Shown here: in pieces, positions 35,551 to 45,344 of the stretch
Position numbering within the stretch: position 1 is the stretch's first letter
How the letters are laid out: each line of letters begins with the position of its first letter
Assembly: GCA_047973235.1 (NCBI GenBank)
Contig: JBKEBP010000048.1
Location: forward strand, 1-64,000
Source of the DNA: Aequitasia sp047973235
GTDB lineage: Bacteria; Bacillota; Clostridia; Lachnospirales; Lachnospiraceae
Direction of reading: 5' to 3'
Length of the DNA: 64,000 bases
Made by a program: the position numbers and the translations under genes
Notes under the pieces: generated by a model
The model's input: the letters and a program-made list of their open reading frames with translations, nothing else
What the model was told of the DNA's origin: nothing
Database searches by the model: none

Positions 35551-36951
35551 ATGAGTAAAGTTTATAAAGTTTTAATGATGATAATGATATTAACAATATG
35601 TTCCGGCGTTCCGATAGAGAGCTTCGCAACTGAGAATGTTGTAGAAGAAGACGCTGTTGCAGAGAACGGGCCAATAGATGGAACGACGGAAGTTGGAACA
35701 ACAGATGAATTAATAGAACAAGCGCATCAGCTGCCTATCGATTCTAATACATGGAAAAACTGGCCTACAGGACCGGCAACAGAGGGCCGAGCTGCAATCG
35801 TTATGGAGGCAGGAACAGGAACCATACTTTATGCTAAAGGAATAGATGATAAAGAGTATCCGGCTAGTATTACTAAGGTTCTTACAGCTCTAGTAACATT
35901 AGAAAACGCGAACTTAGATGATAATGTCACAATTTCTGCGGAATCAATCGGATGCTTACTGCCATATTATGCTCATGTCGGACTTAAAGAAGGAAATGTA
36001 CTGCCGCTTAGAGATACACTTTATGCAACACTGCTTGCTTCAGCTAATGAGGCAGCATATGCAACGGGAGAAGGGGTAGGAGTGCAAAACGGGCAAGACT
36101 ATGACTGGTTTATTGATAAAATGAATGAAACCTGCAAAGAAATAGGAGCAAATAATTCTAATTTTATAAATACTAACGGAATGCCGGATGAAAATCATTA
36201 TACTACTGCAAGAGATATGGCATTAATAATGAAGGAACTGTATCAATATCCGGAATACTTTGATATGTCATCAACACTCTCATATAAAATAGATGCAAGT
36301 GATACTGTTGAAGAACATGTATTCCAACATAGTGACAAGATGTTATATGCCGGAAACGAAGAATATTATGAATATGCAACATCGGGAAAGACAGGATATA
36401 CTGAACAATCAAGAAGTACACTCGTAACAACTGCAGAGAAAGATGGTATGCAGCTTATATGTGTGGTTCTGCATACTTACGGGTCAAATTCATATAATAA
36501 TACAAAGGCACTCTTTGACTATGCATTTGACAATTTTGTAAAAGTTAGTATGAATAGTATTGGAGAAAATGAGTATATAAAGGATTATAAGGATTCGGAT
36601 AATACTTATTTAGTTTTGCCAAAAGAGTATAATAAAGACAATCTAAGAGGCGATATTGTTTTTAGTTCAAATAGTGCCAGCGCTGCATCTGTAGATTATT
36701 ACTATGGTGACAACCGTGTGGGAATGGCAGACGTCGAAGTGACTCAGAAATATTTAGAAGACAACGATATAAATTCAAGTGTAGAATTCACAGCAGAGAG
36801 AAAAATAGATACTACAAAGTCGTCCGTGCTAAAGAGTGCAGCGATAGTTGCTGTGATTATAATAATTGCATTGGTGTTGTTTTCGATTTATACAAATCAT
36901 ATGGAAAGAAAGCGAAGACGCACAAGACGAAGAAGACGAAGAAGTCAGTAG
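35551..36951 (+). CDS. D-alanyl-D-alanine carboxypeptidase
   Basis: About 466 residues, a low-molecular-weight penicillin-binding protein of the DacA/DacF (S11) family that trims the terminal D-Ala from peptidoglycan stem peptides. It shows a signal peptide (1-25), the SITK active site (Ser 106, Lys 109), SAN (164-166) and KTG (280-282). Instead of the usual amphipathic C-terminal helix it ends in a transmembrane segment (about 432-450) and a very basic tail (KRRRTRRRRRR). GGGAG and GGGG lie before the ATG at 35551; the longer upstream frame is not supported. Confidence 0.92.
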   Translation: MSKVYKVLMMIMILTICSGVPIESFATENVVEEDAVAENGPIDGTTEVGTTDELIEQAHQLPIDSNTWKNWPTGPATEGRAAIVMEAGTGTILYAKGIDDKEYPASITKVLTALVTLENANLDDNVTISAESIGCLLPYYAHVGLKEGNVLPLRDTLYATLLASANEAAYATGEGVGVQNGQDYDWFIDKMNETCKEIGANNSNFINTNGMPDENHYTTARDMALIMKELYQYPEYFDMSSTLSYKIDASDTVEEHVFQHSDKMLYAGNEEYYEYATSGKTGYTEQSRSTLVTTAEKDGMQLICVVLHTYGSNSYNNTKALFDYAFDNFVKVSMNSIGENEYIKDYKDSDNTYLVLPKEYNKDNLRGDIVFSSNSASAASVDYYYGDNRVGMADVEVTQKYLEDNDINSSVEFTAERKIDTTKSSVLKSAAIVAVIIIIALVLFSIYTNHMERKRRRTRRRRRRSQ

Positions 36952-36956
36952 GTTAC

Positions 36957-36985
36957 TTGACTTAAAGCAATCCTAATAGTATTAT
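36957..36985 (+). promoter_or_regulatory. Promoter of the ileS T-box transcript
   Basis: TTGACT (36957-36962) and TATTAT (36980-36985), spacing 17, overlapping the stretch just after the carboxypeptidase stop. Confidence 0.7.
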
Positions 36986-37004
36986 ATATGAAAAGATAAA
37001 ATAA

Positions 37005-37236
37005 AAAATAAACGAAGACGAAGACAGTAGAGTATGAGGAAAGTTAAAGAGAGTCGGAATAGGTGGAAACCGATACGAGTAGAGCATATTTGAAGATCAC
37101 TTCAGAGTTTTGGCTGTTGAAATAATAGTAAGCGCTAACGGGGCCTTCCCGTTATAGAAGGAGCATATGATAGTATGTTAGGTGGTTATAAACGAAAGTA
37201 CGCTCTCGTCCTAATGTTGGACGGGAGCTTTATTAG
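37005..37236 (+). ncRNA. T-box riboswitch for ileS (Ile specifier)
   Basis: Leader between its promoter and ileS. Stem I spans about 37010-37125, with an AGAGAGT-type internal loop and a specifier region GAAGATCACTTC in which ATC (37096-37098) reads as an Ile codon. The T-box bulge contains TGGT (37183-37186), whose last base fits the A discriminator of tRNA-Ile. TTAGG (37178-37182) can pair with CCTAA (37210-37214) as the antiterminator, which competes with the terminator at 37202-37234. Uncharged tRNA-Ile would favour read-through. Confidence 0.88.
37202..37234 (+). terminator. T-box-controlled terminator
   Basis: GCTCTCGTCC (37202-37211) pairs with GGACGGGAGC (37219-37228), followed by TTTATT. 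Its 5' arm includes the bases that the antiterminator needs. Confidence 0.88.
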
Positions 37237-37261
37237 TGCAAACAAATATGGAGGAATTGCA

Positions 37262-40200
37262 ATGTATAAGAAGGTAGAGACAGATCTGAATTTTGTCAAA
37301 AGGGAAAAAAGCGTAGAGCAATTTTGGAAAGATGAAAAAATATTCGAGAAGAGTATGGAGGAAAATGAAGGCAATCCTATATATATGTTTTATGATGGTC
37401 CTCCAACTGCAAATGGAAAACCACATATAGGTCATGTATTAACACGGGTCATAAAGGACATGATACCAAGGTATCGTACAATGAAGGGGTTCGAGGTTCC
37501 AAGAAAGGCCGGATGGGATACCCACGGACTTCCTGTGGAACTAGAAGTAGAAAAAGAACTCGGACTCGATGGTAAAGACCAGATAGAAGAGTATGGTTTG
37601 GAACCATTTATAAAGAAATGCAAAGAAAGCGTATGGAGATACAAAGGTATGTGGGAAGATTTCTCAAGTACCGTAGGATTTTGGGCAGATATGGAAAACC
37701 CTTACGTTACCTATCACAATGACTTTATAGAATCGGAATGGTGGGCATTAAAGCAGATTTGGGACAAAGGTCTTTTATACAAGGGATTTAAAGTAGTGCC
37801 TTATTGTCCTAGATGTGGGACCCCACTTTCAGCGCAGGAAGTAGCTCAAGGGTATAAGGATGTAAAGGAGAAGTCTGCAATAGTTAGATTTAAACTTAAA
37901 AATGAAGATGCATATGTACTTGTGTGGACAACAACACCTTGGACATTACCTTCTAACTTGGGTCTTTGTGTAAATCCGAATGAAGAATATTCTAAAGTAA
38001 AGGCGATAGATGGAAACGTTTACTATCTTGCGACGGCACTTCTTGATAGTGTGTTAGATAAATTAAAAGGTGAGTATGCATCTGATGATGAGGATGCAAA
38101 GGCTTATGAAGTATTAGAAACATATAATGGAACGGAACTTGAGTACAAAGAGTATGAGCCGCTTTATCAAAAGGCGAAGATTGAAGCAGATAAGCAAAAG
38201 AAAAAAGCTTTTTATATAACATGCGATACGTATGTCACTCTCACAGATGGTACAGGAGTTGTTCATATTGCACCGGCATTTGGTGAGGACGATGCTAAAG
38301 TGGGACGAGAATATGACTTGCCATTTGTACAACTGGTAAATAGCAAGGGTGAGATGTCGGAAGGCGCACCATTTGAAGGTGTTTTCGTTAAAAAGGCTGA
38401 TCCGATGATACTTAAAGACTTAGAAGAGCGCGACCTTTTATTTGACGCACCCAAATTTGAACATAGCTATCCTCATTGTTGGAGATGTGATACACCACTT
38501 ATCTACTATGCAAGAGAGTCGTGGTTTATTAAGATGACGGCGGTTAAGGAAGACTTAATAGCTAATAACAAGACGATAAATTGGATACCTGAAAATATAG
38601 GAAAAGGCCGTTTTGGCGACTGGATAGAAAATGTTCAGGACTGGGGAATTTCACGTGATAGATATTGGGGTACGCCACTTAATATTTGGCAATGTACATG
38701 TGGACATAGACATTCGATAGGAAGCATAGAAGAACTTAAATCTATGTCGAATAATTGCCCGGAGAATATAGAGCTTCATAGACCATATATAGACGATGTT
38801 ACTATTCGTTGTCCGGAGTGTGGTGAAGAGATGCACAGAGTACCGGAGGTTATTGACTGCTGGTTTGATTCGGGTGCAATGCCGTTTGCACAGTATCATT
38901 ATCCGTTTGAAAACCAAGAATTGTTTGAGAAGAATTTCCCGGCAGACTTTATATCAGAAGCGGTTGATCAAACTAGGGGCTGGTTCTATTCCTTACTGGC
39001 AATATCGACACTATTATTTAATAAGTCACCTTATAAGAACTGTATCGTTCTCGGACATGTACAGGATGAAAAGGGACAAAAAATGAGTAAATCCAAGGGA
39101 AATGCAGTAGATCCTTTCGAGGCACTTGAGACATATGGAGCCGATGCGATACGCTGGTATTTTTATGTTAATAGTGCACCTTGGTTACCGAATAGATTTC
39201 ATGGTAAGGCGGTTCAGGAAGGCCAAAGAAAGTTTATGGGTACACTTTGGAATACATATGCATTCTTTGTATTATATGCAAACATAGACGAATTTGATGC
39301 GACTAAATACGAACTTTCATATGATAAATTATCTGTTATGGATAAGTGGTTGCTTTCGAAACTAAATACACTAGTGAAGGAAGTTGATGATGACCTTGCG
39401 GATTACAAGATAACTGAACCGGCTAGAGCACTACAAACATTTGTAGATGACATGAGTAACTGGTATGTAAGGCGCAGCCGTGAGAGATTTTGGGCTAAGG
39501 GAATGGAGCAGGATAAAATAAATGCGTACATGACGCTGTATACAGCGCTCGTTACAGTGTGTAAGATTGCAGCTCCCATGATACCATTTATGACAGAAGA
39601 TATATATCAGAACTTAGTAAGAAGTGTTGATAAAAAAGCACCTGAAAGTATCCACCTATGTGACTATCCTACCTTCAATGAGGACTGTGTTGATAATGAC
39701 CTTGAAAACAATATGGATAAGGTCCTTAAAATAGTAGTAATGGGACGGGCTTGCAGAAATACAGCTAATATCAAAAACCGTCAACCAATCGGTCAGATGT
39801 TTGTAAAAGCAGATAGCGAGTTATCTGAATTTTACCGAGATATTGTTAGAGAAGAGCTAAATGTAAAGAAAATAACTTTTACAGATGATGTAAGCAGTTA
39901 TACCTCATATAGTTTTAAACCTCAGTTGAAAACTGTTGGACCTAAGTATGGAAAACTTCTTGGAGGCATTAAGAAAGAGCTTGATAGTGTTGACGGCAAT
40001 AAGGCGATGGAAGAAATAAGTACATCCGGTGCACTAAAATTTGAAATAGGTGGTGAAGAAGTAGTATTATATAAAGAAGACTTATTAATTGATAATGCGC
40101 AGACAGATGGATATATGGCGGAAAGTGACGCAGGTATCACTGTTGTTCTTGAAACAAATATTTCCGATGAACTATTAGAAGAAGGTTTTGTAAGAGAGGT

Positions 40201-40429
40201 TATCAGTAAGATACAGACTATGAGAAAAGAAGCAGGCTTTGAGGTTATGGATATGATAATGCTTACCTATGAAGGAAGCGAAGTGTCTCTTGAAGTAGTT
40301 GATAATAATAAGTCTGAAATCATGAAAGAGACATTATGTGAATCCGCGACGCATGAGGCACCTAAGGGATTTACAAAGGAATGGACAATAAATGGGGAGT
40401 CTCTGTCATTAGGTGTAGAAAAACGATAA
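37262..40429 (+). CDS. ileS: Isoleucyl-tRNA synthetase (long, IleS2-like form)
   Basis: A 1055-residue class I synthetase. HIGH is at residues 55-58 (KPHIGHV) and KMSKS at 607-611. Between them lies the large editing domain, with TTTPWTLPSN and DDAKVGREYDLP. The length and the absence of a C-terminal four-Cys zinc finger place it with the eukaryote-like IleS2 group, whose members often resist mupirocin (known for the group; not tested here). The start is ATG 37262 after TGGAGGAA; an upstream GTG-type extension from 37175 would lie inside the T-box. The second phosphorylase gene follows after 20 nt. Confidence 0.95.
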   Translation: MYKKVETDLNFVKREKSVEQFWKDEKIFEKSMEENEGNPIYMFYDGPPTANGKPHIGHVLTRVIKDMIPRYRTMKGFEVPRKAGWDTHGLPVELEVEKELGLDGKDQIEEYGLEPFIKKCKESVWRYKGMWEDFSSTVGFWADMENPYVTYHNDFIESEWWALKQIWDKGLLYKGFKVVPYCPRCGTPLSAQEVAQGYKDVKEKSAIVRFKLKNEDAYVLVWTTTPWTLPSNLGLCVNPNEEYSKVKAIDGNVYYLATALLDSVLDKLKGEYASDDEDAKAYEVLETYNGTELEYKEYEPLYQKAKIEADKQKKKAFYITCDTYVTLTDGTGVVHIAPAFGEDDAKVGREYDLPFVQLVNSKGEMSEGAPFEGVFVKKADPMILKDLEERDLLFDAPKFEHSYPHCWRCDTPLIYYARESWFIKMTAVKEDLIANNKTINWIPENIGKGRFGDWIENVQDWGISRDRYWGTPLNIWQCTCGHRHSIGSIEELKSMSNNCPENIELHRPYIDDVTIRCPECGEEMHRVPEVIDCWFDSGAMPFAQYHYPFENQELFEKNFPADFISEAVDQTRGWFYSLLAISTLLFNKSPYKNCIVLGHVQDEKGQKMSKSKGNAVDPFEALETYGADAIRWYFYVNSAPWLPNRFHGKAVQEGQRKFMGTLWNTYAFFVLYANIDEFDATKYELSYDKLSVMDKWLLSKLNTLVKEVDDDLADYKITEPARALQTFVDDMSNWYVRRSRERFWAKGMEQDKINAYMTLYTALVTVCKIAAPMIPFMTEDIYQNLVRSVDKKAPESIHLCDYPTFNEDCVDNDLENNMDKVLKIVVMGRACRNTANIKNRQPIGQMFVKADSELSEFYRDIVREELNVKKITFTDDVSSYTSYSFKPQLKTVGPKYGKLLGGIKKELDSVDGNKAMEEISTSGALKFEIGGEEVVLYKEDLLIDNAQTDGYMAESDAGITVVLETNISDELLEEGFVREVISKIQTMRKEAGFEVMDMIMLTYEGSEVSLEVVDNNKSEIMKETLCESATHEAPKGFTKEWTINGESLSLGVEKR

Positions 40430-40449
40430 AACAAAAAAGAGGATAGCGT

Positions 40450-42915
40450 ATGTACGACAATAGATTTAATAAAGAGAGGTTTAAAATTGAGGTTGAAAAC
40501 AACCTTAAGATGCTTTTTAGAAAGACAACAAAAGATGCATCGAGTCAGGAATTGTATCAAGCGGTTTCATATGCAGTTAAAGAGGTCATCACTGATGACT
40601 GGATTAAGACACGTGAGTCAGACAAAAAAGCAAATGCAAAATACGTAGTGTATTTATCTATGGAGTTCTTAGTAGGAAGAGCACTGGGTAATAACTTAAT
40701 TAATATGAAATCATATGGTGACGTTGCAGAAGCGTTAGATGAAATGGGTGTAGACTTAAATGCACTGGAAGATGAAGAGATGGATCCTGCACTTGGTAAT
40801 GGAGGTCTTGGAAGACTTGCGGCATGTTTTCTGGATTCACTTACTACATTAGGATATCCGGCATATGGTTGTGGAATAAGATATCGCTACGGAATGTTTA
40901 AGCAGAAGATTAAAAATGGGTATCAAATAGAAATACCGGATGATTGGTTAGCAAATGGCTATCCATTTGAACTTAGACGACCTGAGTATACGCAAGAAAT
41001 CAGATTCGGTGGTGATATTAGAGTTGAGCACAACAATAATAACGGCAAGGTCAACTTTGTTCATGAAAATTATCAGTCAGTTAAAGCTATACCATACGAA
41101 ATACCAATCGTAGGATATAATAATCATATGGTTAATGCACTTTGCGTATGGGACGCAGAACCAATAGTTAATTTTAACCTGGATTCATTTGATACCGGAG
41201 ATTATCACAAGGCAGTTGAACAGGAGAACATCGCAAGAAATATAACCAAAGTTTTGTATCCTAATGATAATTATTACGCAGGTAAGGAGCTTAGATTAAA
41301 GCAACAGTACTTTTTCATAAGTGCGAGTCTCCAGACAGTGATTCAGAAATTAAAACAAAACAATGAGGATATATATAGCTTACCGGAATATGTTGTGTTC
41401 CAGATGAATGATACACATCCTACAGTCACCGTAGCTGAACTTATGAGATTGCTGATAGATGTAGAAGGCATTTCTTGGGATGAGGCATGGGATATTACGC
41501 ATAAATCCGTAGCATATACGAATCATACAATTATGTCTGAGGCACTTGAAAAGTGGCCGATAGATTTATTTTCTAAATTACTGCCAAGAATATATCAAAT
41601 CATCCAGGAAATCGATAGAAGATTTGTTGAAAAAATTAGAGAGATGTACCCGGGAGATGAAGGAAAAGTAAATAGAATGGCTATCCTTATGGATGGGCAG
41701 GTTAGAATGGCTCATTTGGCTATAGCTGCATCTTTCTCAGTAAATGGAGTTGCCAGATTACATACGGAAATTCTAAAGAAACAGGAATTACACGATTTTT
41801 ATGAGATGATGCCCGAGAAATTTAATAATAAGACAAATGGTGTGACTCAGAGAAGATTTCTTGCTCATGCAAACCAAGATTTGAGTGCATGGATAACAGA
41901 TAAACTCGGTACGGATGAATGGATAACTAATCTTGATTTAGTGGCGGGACTCAAGCCACTTATTAATGATGCTAATGCCAGGGATGAATTCATGGCTATA
42001 AAGAAAAAGAATAAAGAACGACTTGCAAAATATATATTGGAGCATAATAATATTGAAGTCGATCCGGACTCAATATTTGATGTACAAGTTAAGCGATTGC
42101 ATGAATATAAGAGACAGCTCCTTAATATTCTTCATGTAATGTACTTATATAATCAGATTAAAGAACATCCGGAAAGAAGTTATTATAAGCGTACATTCAT
42201 ATTTGGGGCTAAGGCATCTGCGGGATATGTTAGAGCAAAAGAGATTATTAAACTAATAAATTCGGTTGCTGAAGTAATTAACGAAGACAAAAGTATTAAT
42301 AACAAACTAAAGGTAGTTTTTATAGAAGATTATAAGGTTTTTAATGCTGAAATCATATTTGCGGCTGCAGATGTTAGCGAACAGATATCAACGGCATCCA
42401 AGGAAGCAAGCGGTACAGGTAATATGAAATTCATGATGAATGGAGCAGTTACTATAGGCACAATGGATGGTGCAAATGTAGAGATTGTAGAAGAGGCAGG
42501 TATAGACAATGAGTTCATATTCGGATTATCCTCAGATGAAGTTATAGGATATGAACAACATGGAGGTTACAATCCTTGGGATGTTTATAATCAAAACCCT
42601 GAGCTTAAAAAGATAGTAGATCAACTACTTGATGGCACATACTCTAATGGAGTTGATAATTCATACAAGAATATATACGATTCGCTATTATATGCATCAG
42701 GAACTCCACGAGCAGACATGTACTTTATATTGAAGGATTTTGATTCTTATAAAGAGGCTCAGGAAAGAGTTGAAGCAGCATATAGAGATAAGGAACGTTG
42801 GGCTAAGATGGCTATGACAAATACGGCATCTTGCGGTAAATTTTCATCAGATAGAACTATCGAAGAATATGTCAGAGATATTTGGCATGTAGATAAGGTT
42901 AGTGTGGAGGTGTAA
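40450..42915 (+). CDS. glgP: Glycogen phosphorylase, full-length form
   Basis: An 821-residue GT35 phosphorylase with MDPALGNGGLGRLAACFLDS near residue 112, QMNDTHPTV near 317, FDVQVKRLHEYKRQ near 540, and EASGTGNMKFMMNG with the PLP lysine at 660. It has the normal N-terminal region that the shorter paralogue at 26278 has reduced. It sits directly behind ileS, away from any sugar-uptake genes, which suggests storage glycogen as its substrate. AGAGGATAG precedes the ATG. Confidence 0.95.
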   Translation: MYDNRFNKERFKIEVENNLKMLFRKTTKDASSQELYQAVSYAVKEVITDDWIKTRESDKKANAKYVVYLSMEFLVGRALGNNLINMKSYGDVAEALDEMGVDLNALEDEEMDPALGNGGLGRLAACFLDSLTTLGYPAYGCGIRYRYGMFKQKIKNGYQIEIPDDWLANGYPFELRRPEYTQEIRFGGDIRVEHNNNNGKVNFVHENYQSVKAIPYEIPIVGYNNHMVNALCVWDAEPIVNFNLDSFDTGDYHKAVEQENIARNITKVLYPNDNYYAGKELRLKQQYFFISASLQTVIQKLKQNNEDIYSLPEYVVFQMNDTHPTVTVAELMRLLIDVEGISWDEAWDITHKSVAYTNHTIMSEALEKWPIDLFSKLLPRIYQIIQEIDRRFVEKIREMYPGDEGKVNRMAILMDGQVRMAHLAIAASFSVNGVARLHTEILKKQELHDFYEMMPEKFNNKTNGVTQRRFLAHANQDLSAWITDKLGTDEWITNLDLVAGLKPLINDANARDEFMAIKKKNKERLAKYILEHNNIEVDPDSIFDVQVKRLHEYKRQLLNILHVMYLYNQIKEHPERSYYKRTFIFGAKASAGYVRAKEIIKLINSVAEVINEDKSINNKLKVVFIEDYKVFNAEIIFAAADVSEQISTASKEASGTGNMKFMMNGAVTIGTMDGANVEIVEEAGIDNEFIFGLSSDEVIGYEQHGGYNPWDVYNQNPELKKIVDQLLDGTYSNGVDNSYKNIYDSLLYASGTPRADMYFILKDFDSYKEAQERVEAAYRDKERWAKMAMTNTASCGKFSSDRTIEEYVRDIWHVDKVSVEV

Positions 42916-42916
42916 T

Positions 42917-43615
42917 ATGGTTTTGTTAACAAGTGATGGACACGGTGAGGCTTTAACAATACTAATGGTGTATTTGGGAATACTACTTCTTCTTGGAGTA
43001 CTCGCATTGGTTTCCTATATTTTAAGAGGAATAGGAATGTATACTTTGGGAAAGCGAAAGGGAATGACTAGCCCTTGGTTAGCATTTATCCCATATGCAA
43101 GAACGTATTATCAGGGTGAACTTTGTGGAAGCATTAAATTTAAAGACAAAGAAATAAAAAGCCCGGGAATATGGATGTTAGTTGCACCTATAGTAAGAGG
43201 GTTTTTTTCGGGAATAATGGTTGTAGTGATGTATGGAGCTTTGTTTGGAGTTATGTTTGGAATTTTGGCTGGCGCCGGAATTAATAATGCATCCGAACAC
43301 GAAATACAACAAGCTTTGGAATCAAACCTTGTAAATGGCGGAACAGTATTTGTAACAGTATTATATATAATATTCATATTGGTAGAGTTATTTTTAAGAG
43401 CAGTTCAGGGTGTTTTAACGGTAATTGTAAATCAACAGATTTATTCTGATTGTACTGACAAGAATTTAGCAATTGCCCATTCGGTTGCAGGTATATTTAT
43501 ACCTATGTATACATCTATATATTTCTTCGTTATAAGAAATAAGCAACCGCACTTTACAGATACAAATATTAATCAAGGGGCATATACCGGGCAAAATGTA
43601 AATGGAGTATTTTAG
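42917..43615 (+). CDS. Unrecognised integral membrane protein
   Basis: About 232 residues with hydrophobic segments near 14-38, 78-115 and 135-170 and another near 190-205. The cytoplasm-facing loop GMYTLGKRKGMTSPWLAFIPYA is conserved in a family of small Firmicute membrane proteins without known function (possibly DUF5684-like; not certain). GGAGG sits 5 nt before ATG 42917, and the gene starts one base after the phosphorylase stop. The next gene follows immediately, so the three are probably one transcript. No function can be assigned. Confidence 0.7.
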   Translation: MVLLTSDGHGEALTILMVYLGILLLLGVLALVSYILRGIGMYTLGKRKGMTSPWLAFIPYARTYYQGELCGSIKFKDKEIKSPGIWMLVAPIVRGFFSGIMVVVMYGALFGVMFGILAGAGINNASEHEIQQALESNLVNGGTVFVTVLYIIFILVELFLRAVQGVLTVIVNQQIYSDCTDKNLAIAHSVAGIFIPMYTSIYFFVIRNKQPHFTDTNINQGAYTGQNVNGVF

Positions 43616-43858
43616 ATGTCAATTAATTTCACTTATATAGTCCGATGCAAAGATGAGAGCCTGTATACCGGATGGACGACGGATTTAGATGAACGAATAA
43701 GAGCTCATAATGAAGGCAGTGGTGCTAAGTACACAAGAGGCAGGGGCCCGGTGGAATTAGTATATTATGAAAGTTATAAAACTAAAGAAGAAGCAATGAA
43801 AAGAGAGTATGCGATAAAGCATATGTCAAAAAAGGAGAAACTGGATTTGATTTCATAA
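43616..43858 (+). CDS. GIY-YIG nuclease-fold protein (YhbQ/UPF0213-like)
   Basis: 80 residues with the GIY-YIG core: FTYIVRCKDESLYTGWT near the N-terminus supplies the two motifs, Arg and His residues follow (DERIRAHNEG), and KREYAIK contains the metal-binding Glu. Members of this small family act on DNA ends or branched DNA, though physiological roles are unclear. It begins directly after the upstream stop codon (TAG|ATG). Its 3' end overlaps the terminator stem. Confidence 0.88.
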   Translation: MSINFTYIVRCKDESLYTGWTTDLDERIRAHNEGSGAKYTRGRGPVELVYYESYKTKEEAMKREYAIKHMSKKEKLDLIS

Positions 43859-43880
43859 ATCCGGTTTCTCCTTTTTCATA
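43829..43880. terminator. Bidirectional terminator
   Basis: AAAAGGAGAAACTGGATTT pairs with AAATCCGGTTTCTCCTTTT around a short loop, with T-runs on both strands. It ends the ileS-side transcript and convergent trhA. Confidence 0.85.
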
Positions 43881-43909
43881 CACTACAGAGCTAAATGACA
43901 CTTTTAACA

Positions 43910-44572
43910 TTATAGAATATATGAGTATATAAATATAAAGTGGCATATACTGCCGCCCATTACAAAGAGATGAAATATTTCATGTGATCCAAAGTATTTG
44001 TGCCTATTATTAAAAATTGGAAGTTTTAGAGCATATATGACACCACCTATTGTATATATAACACCACCGGCTACAAGCCATGCAAAAGCAACAGAAGATA
44101 ACGAATTGAGAAGCTGGGTAAAAGCGAGTACGCAAGTCCAGCCCATGCCAATATACAAAACAGATGATACCCATTTAGGACAGTAAATCCAGAAGGCTTT
44201 TATTATAATTCCGGCTATAGCAAGTCCCCAGACAATACATAGTAAGATTATACCGGTTTTACCACCTAGTACTAATAAACAAACGGGTGTATATGTACCG
44301 GCTATAAGAATAGATATCATCATGTGGTCGAATTTTTTAAGAATCCTATTTATTCGTTCGCTTTTATCGAATGTATGATATGTTGTACTTGCGAAGTATA
44401 GCAATATTAAGCTGGCTGCATATATAATAACTGATACAATATATATACTGTCTGGTTCTCTTGCTGCTTTTATTACAAGAGGAATAGCTGCAAATATTGC
44501 CATTAGCATACCGATAAAATGTGTAATAGCACTTCCCGGATCTTTTATATTTTTCTTTATTTTTTCTGCCAT
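43910..44572 (-). CDS. trhA: TrhA/hemolysin III-family membrane protein
   Basis: A 220-residue PAQR-type protein with seven membrane segments. The family's metal-ligand motifs are visible: STTYHTF with a Ser/His pair near residue 65, FDHMMI near 85 and HEIFHLFVMGGSICHF near the C-terminus. Despite the hemolysin name, such proteins are thought to adjust membrane lipid homeostasis. GAAGGAG precedes ATG 44572. A short inverted repeat (GTAGT/ACTAC) lies in its 5' region near 44596-44612. Confidence 0.9.
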   Translation of the reverse strand: MAEKIKKNIKDPGSAITHFIGMLMAIFAAIPLVIKAAREPDSIYIVSVIIYAASLILLYFASTTYHTFDKSERINRILKKFDHMMISILIAGTYTPVCLLVLGGKTGIILLCIVWGLAIAGIIIKAFWIYCPKWVSSVLYIGMGWTCVLAFTQLLNSLSSVAFAWLVAGGVIYTIGGVIYALKLPIFNNRHKYFGSHEIFHLFVMGGSICHFIFIYSYIL

Positions 44573-44657
44573 AACGAGAACTCCTTCGCTGCATGTAGTT
44601 TTAAATACTACGTTATGTATATATAGATAATACAACAAGCGAGTGAAGTAGTCAAGA

Positions 44658-44701
44658 GAAAAAGTGCTGCACTACTGAATTAACAGCTTGTGCAGCACTT
44701 T
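44658..44701 (-). terminator. Terminator of the rubrerythrin gene
   Basis: On the minus strand AAAGTGCTGCAC pairs with GTGCAGCACTTT and is followed by a T-rich TTCTC stretch. Confidence 0.8.
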
Positions 44702-44717
44702 ATTAGTTAGTTAAATA

Positions 44718-45254
44718 TTAATAATTTTCTGTTTTCCGTTCAAAGTATGCTTTTGGATGATTGCAAACAGGGCAAATATCAGGAGCTTCTTCACCAATGT
44801 AAATGTATCCGCAATTTCCACATTTCCACCCCAACTCGGCGTTACCTTTAAAGGTTGTCTCATTATTATAATGATCTAAAAGAGTCCTATAGCGTTTTTC
44901 GTGAGTTGCTTCAACAGCAGCAACACCCTCAAATTTCTTTGCAAGATCTTCAAAACCTTCTTCTCTGGCATCGGCAGCCATTTGCTTGTACATATCTGAC
45001 CATTCGTAATACTCGCCATCAGCAGCATCTTTTAAATTATCGCTAACATCTCCAATGCCATGGAACTCCTTAAACCACAGTTTTGCATGCTCTTTTTCAT
45101 TCAGAGCAGTTTCCATAAATATGTTTTGGATCTGTACATAACCTGCCTTCTTAGCCTGAGATGCATAGAAATCATATTTAGTTCGTGCTTGAGACTCTCC
45201 TGCAAAAGCATCCATTAAATTCTTCTCTGTTTTAGTACCTGTGTATTTTGACAT
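44718..45254 (-). CDS. rbr: Rubrerythrin
   Basis: A 178-residue peroxide-detoxifying protein. The N-terminal four-helix domain has the diiron ligands, with EKNLMDAFAGESQA supplying the first Glu, and EKEHAKLWF and EATHEKRY supplying ExxH motifs. The C-terminal rubredoxin domain has CGNCG and CPVC. It reduces hydrogen peroxide with electrons from rubredoxin or NADH-linked partners, a typical defence in strict anaerobes. The promoter region upstream is AT-rich. It is downstream of a reverse rubrerythrin and a PerR-like gene on the same strand. Confidence 0.95.
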   Translation of the reverse strand: MSKYTGTKTEKNLMDAFAGESQARTKYDFYASQAKKAGYVQIQNIFMETALNEKEHAKLWFKEFHGIGDVSDNLKDAADGEYYEWSDMYKQMAADAREEGFEDLAKKFEGVAAVEATHEKRYRTLLDHYNNETTFKGNAELGWKCGNCGYIYIGEEAPDICPVCNHPKAYFERKTENY

Positions 45255-45344
45255 ACCCTACCTCCTTACAAATTAAGATTATGTATCCATTCTATAAGAG
45301 TTTAATACGAAAAACAATTATCATAGTATTATCAATTATAAAAT

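Noticed and set aside
37175..37261. Upstream start for ileS adding 29 residues
   Set aside because: These codons lie in the antiterminator and terminator of the T-box, and TGGAGG marks ATG 37262.
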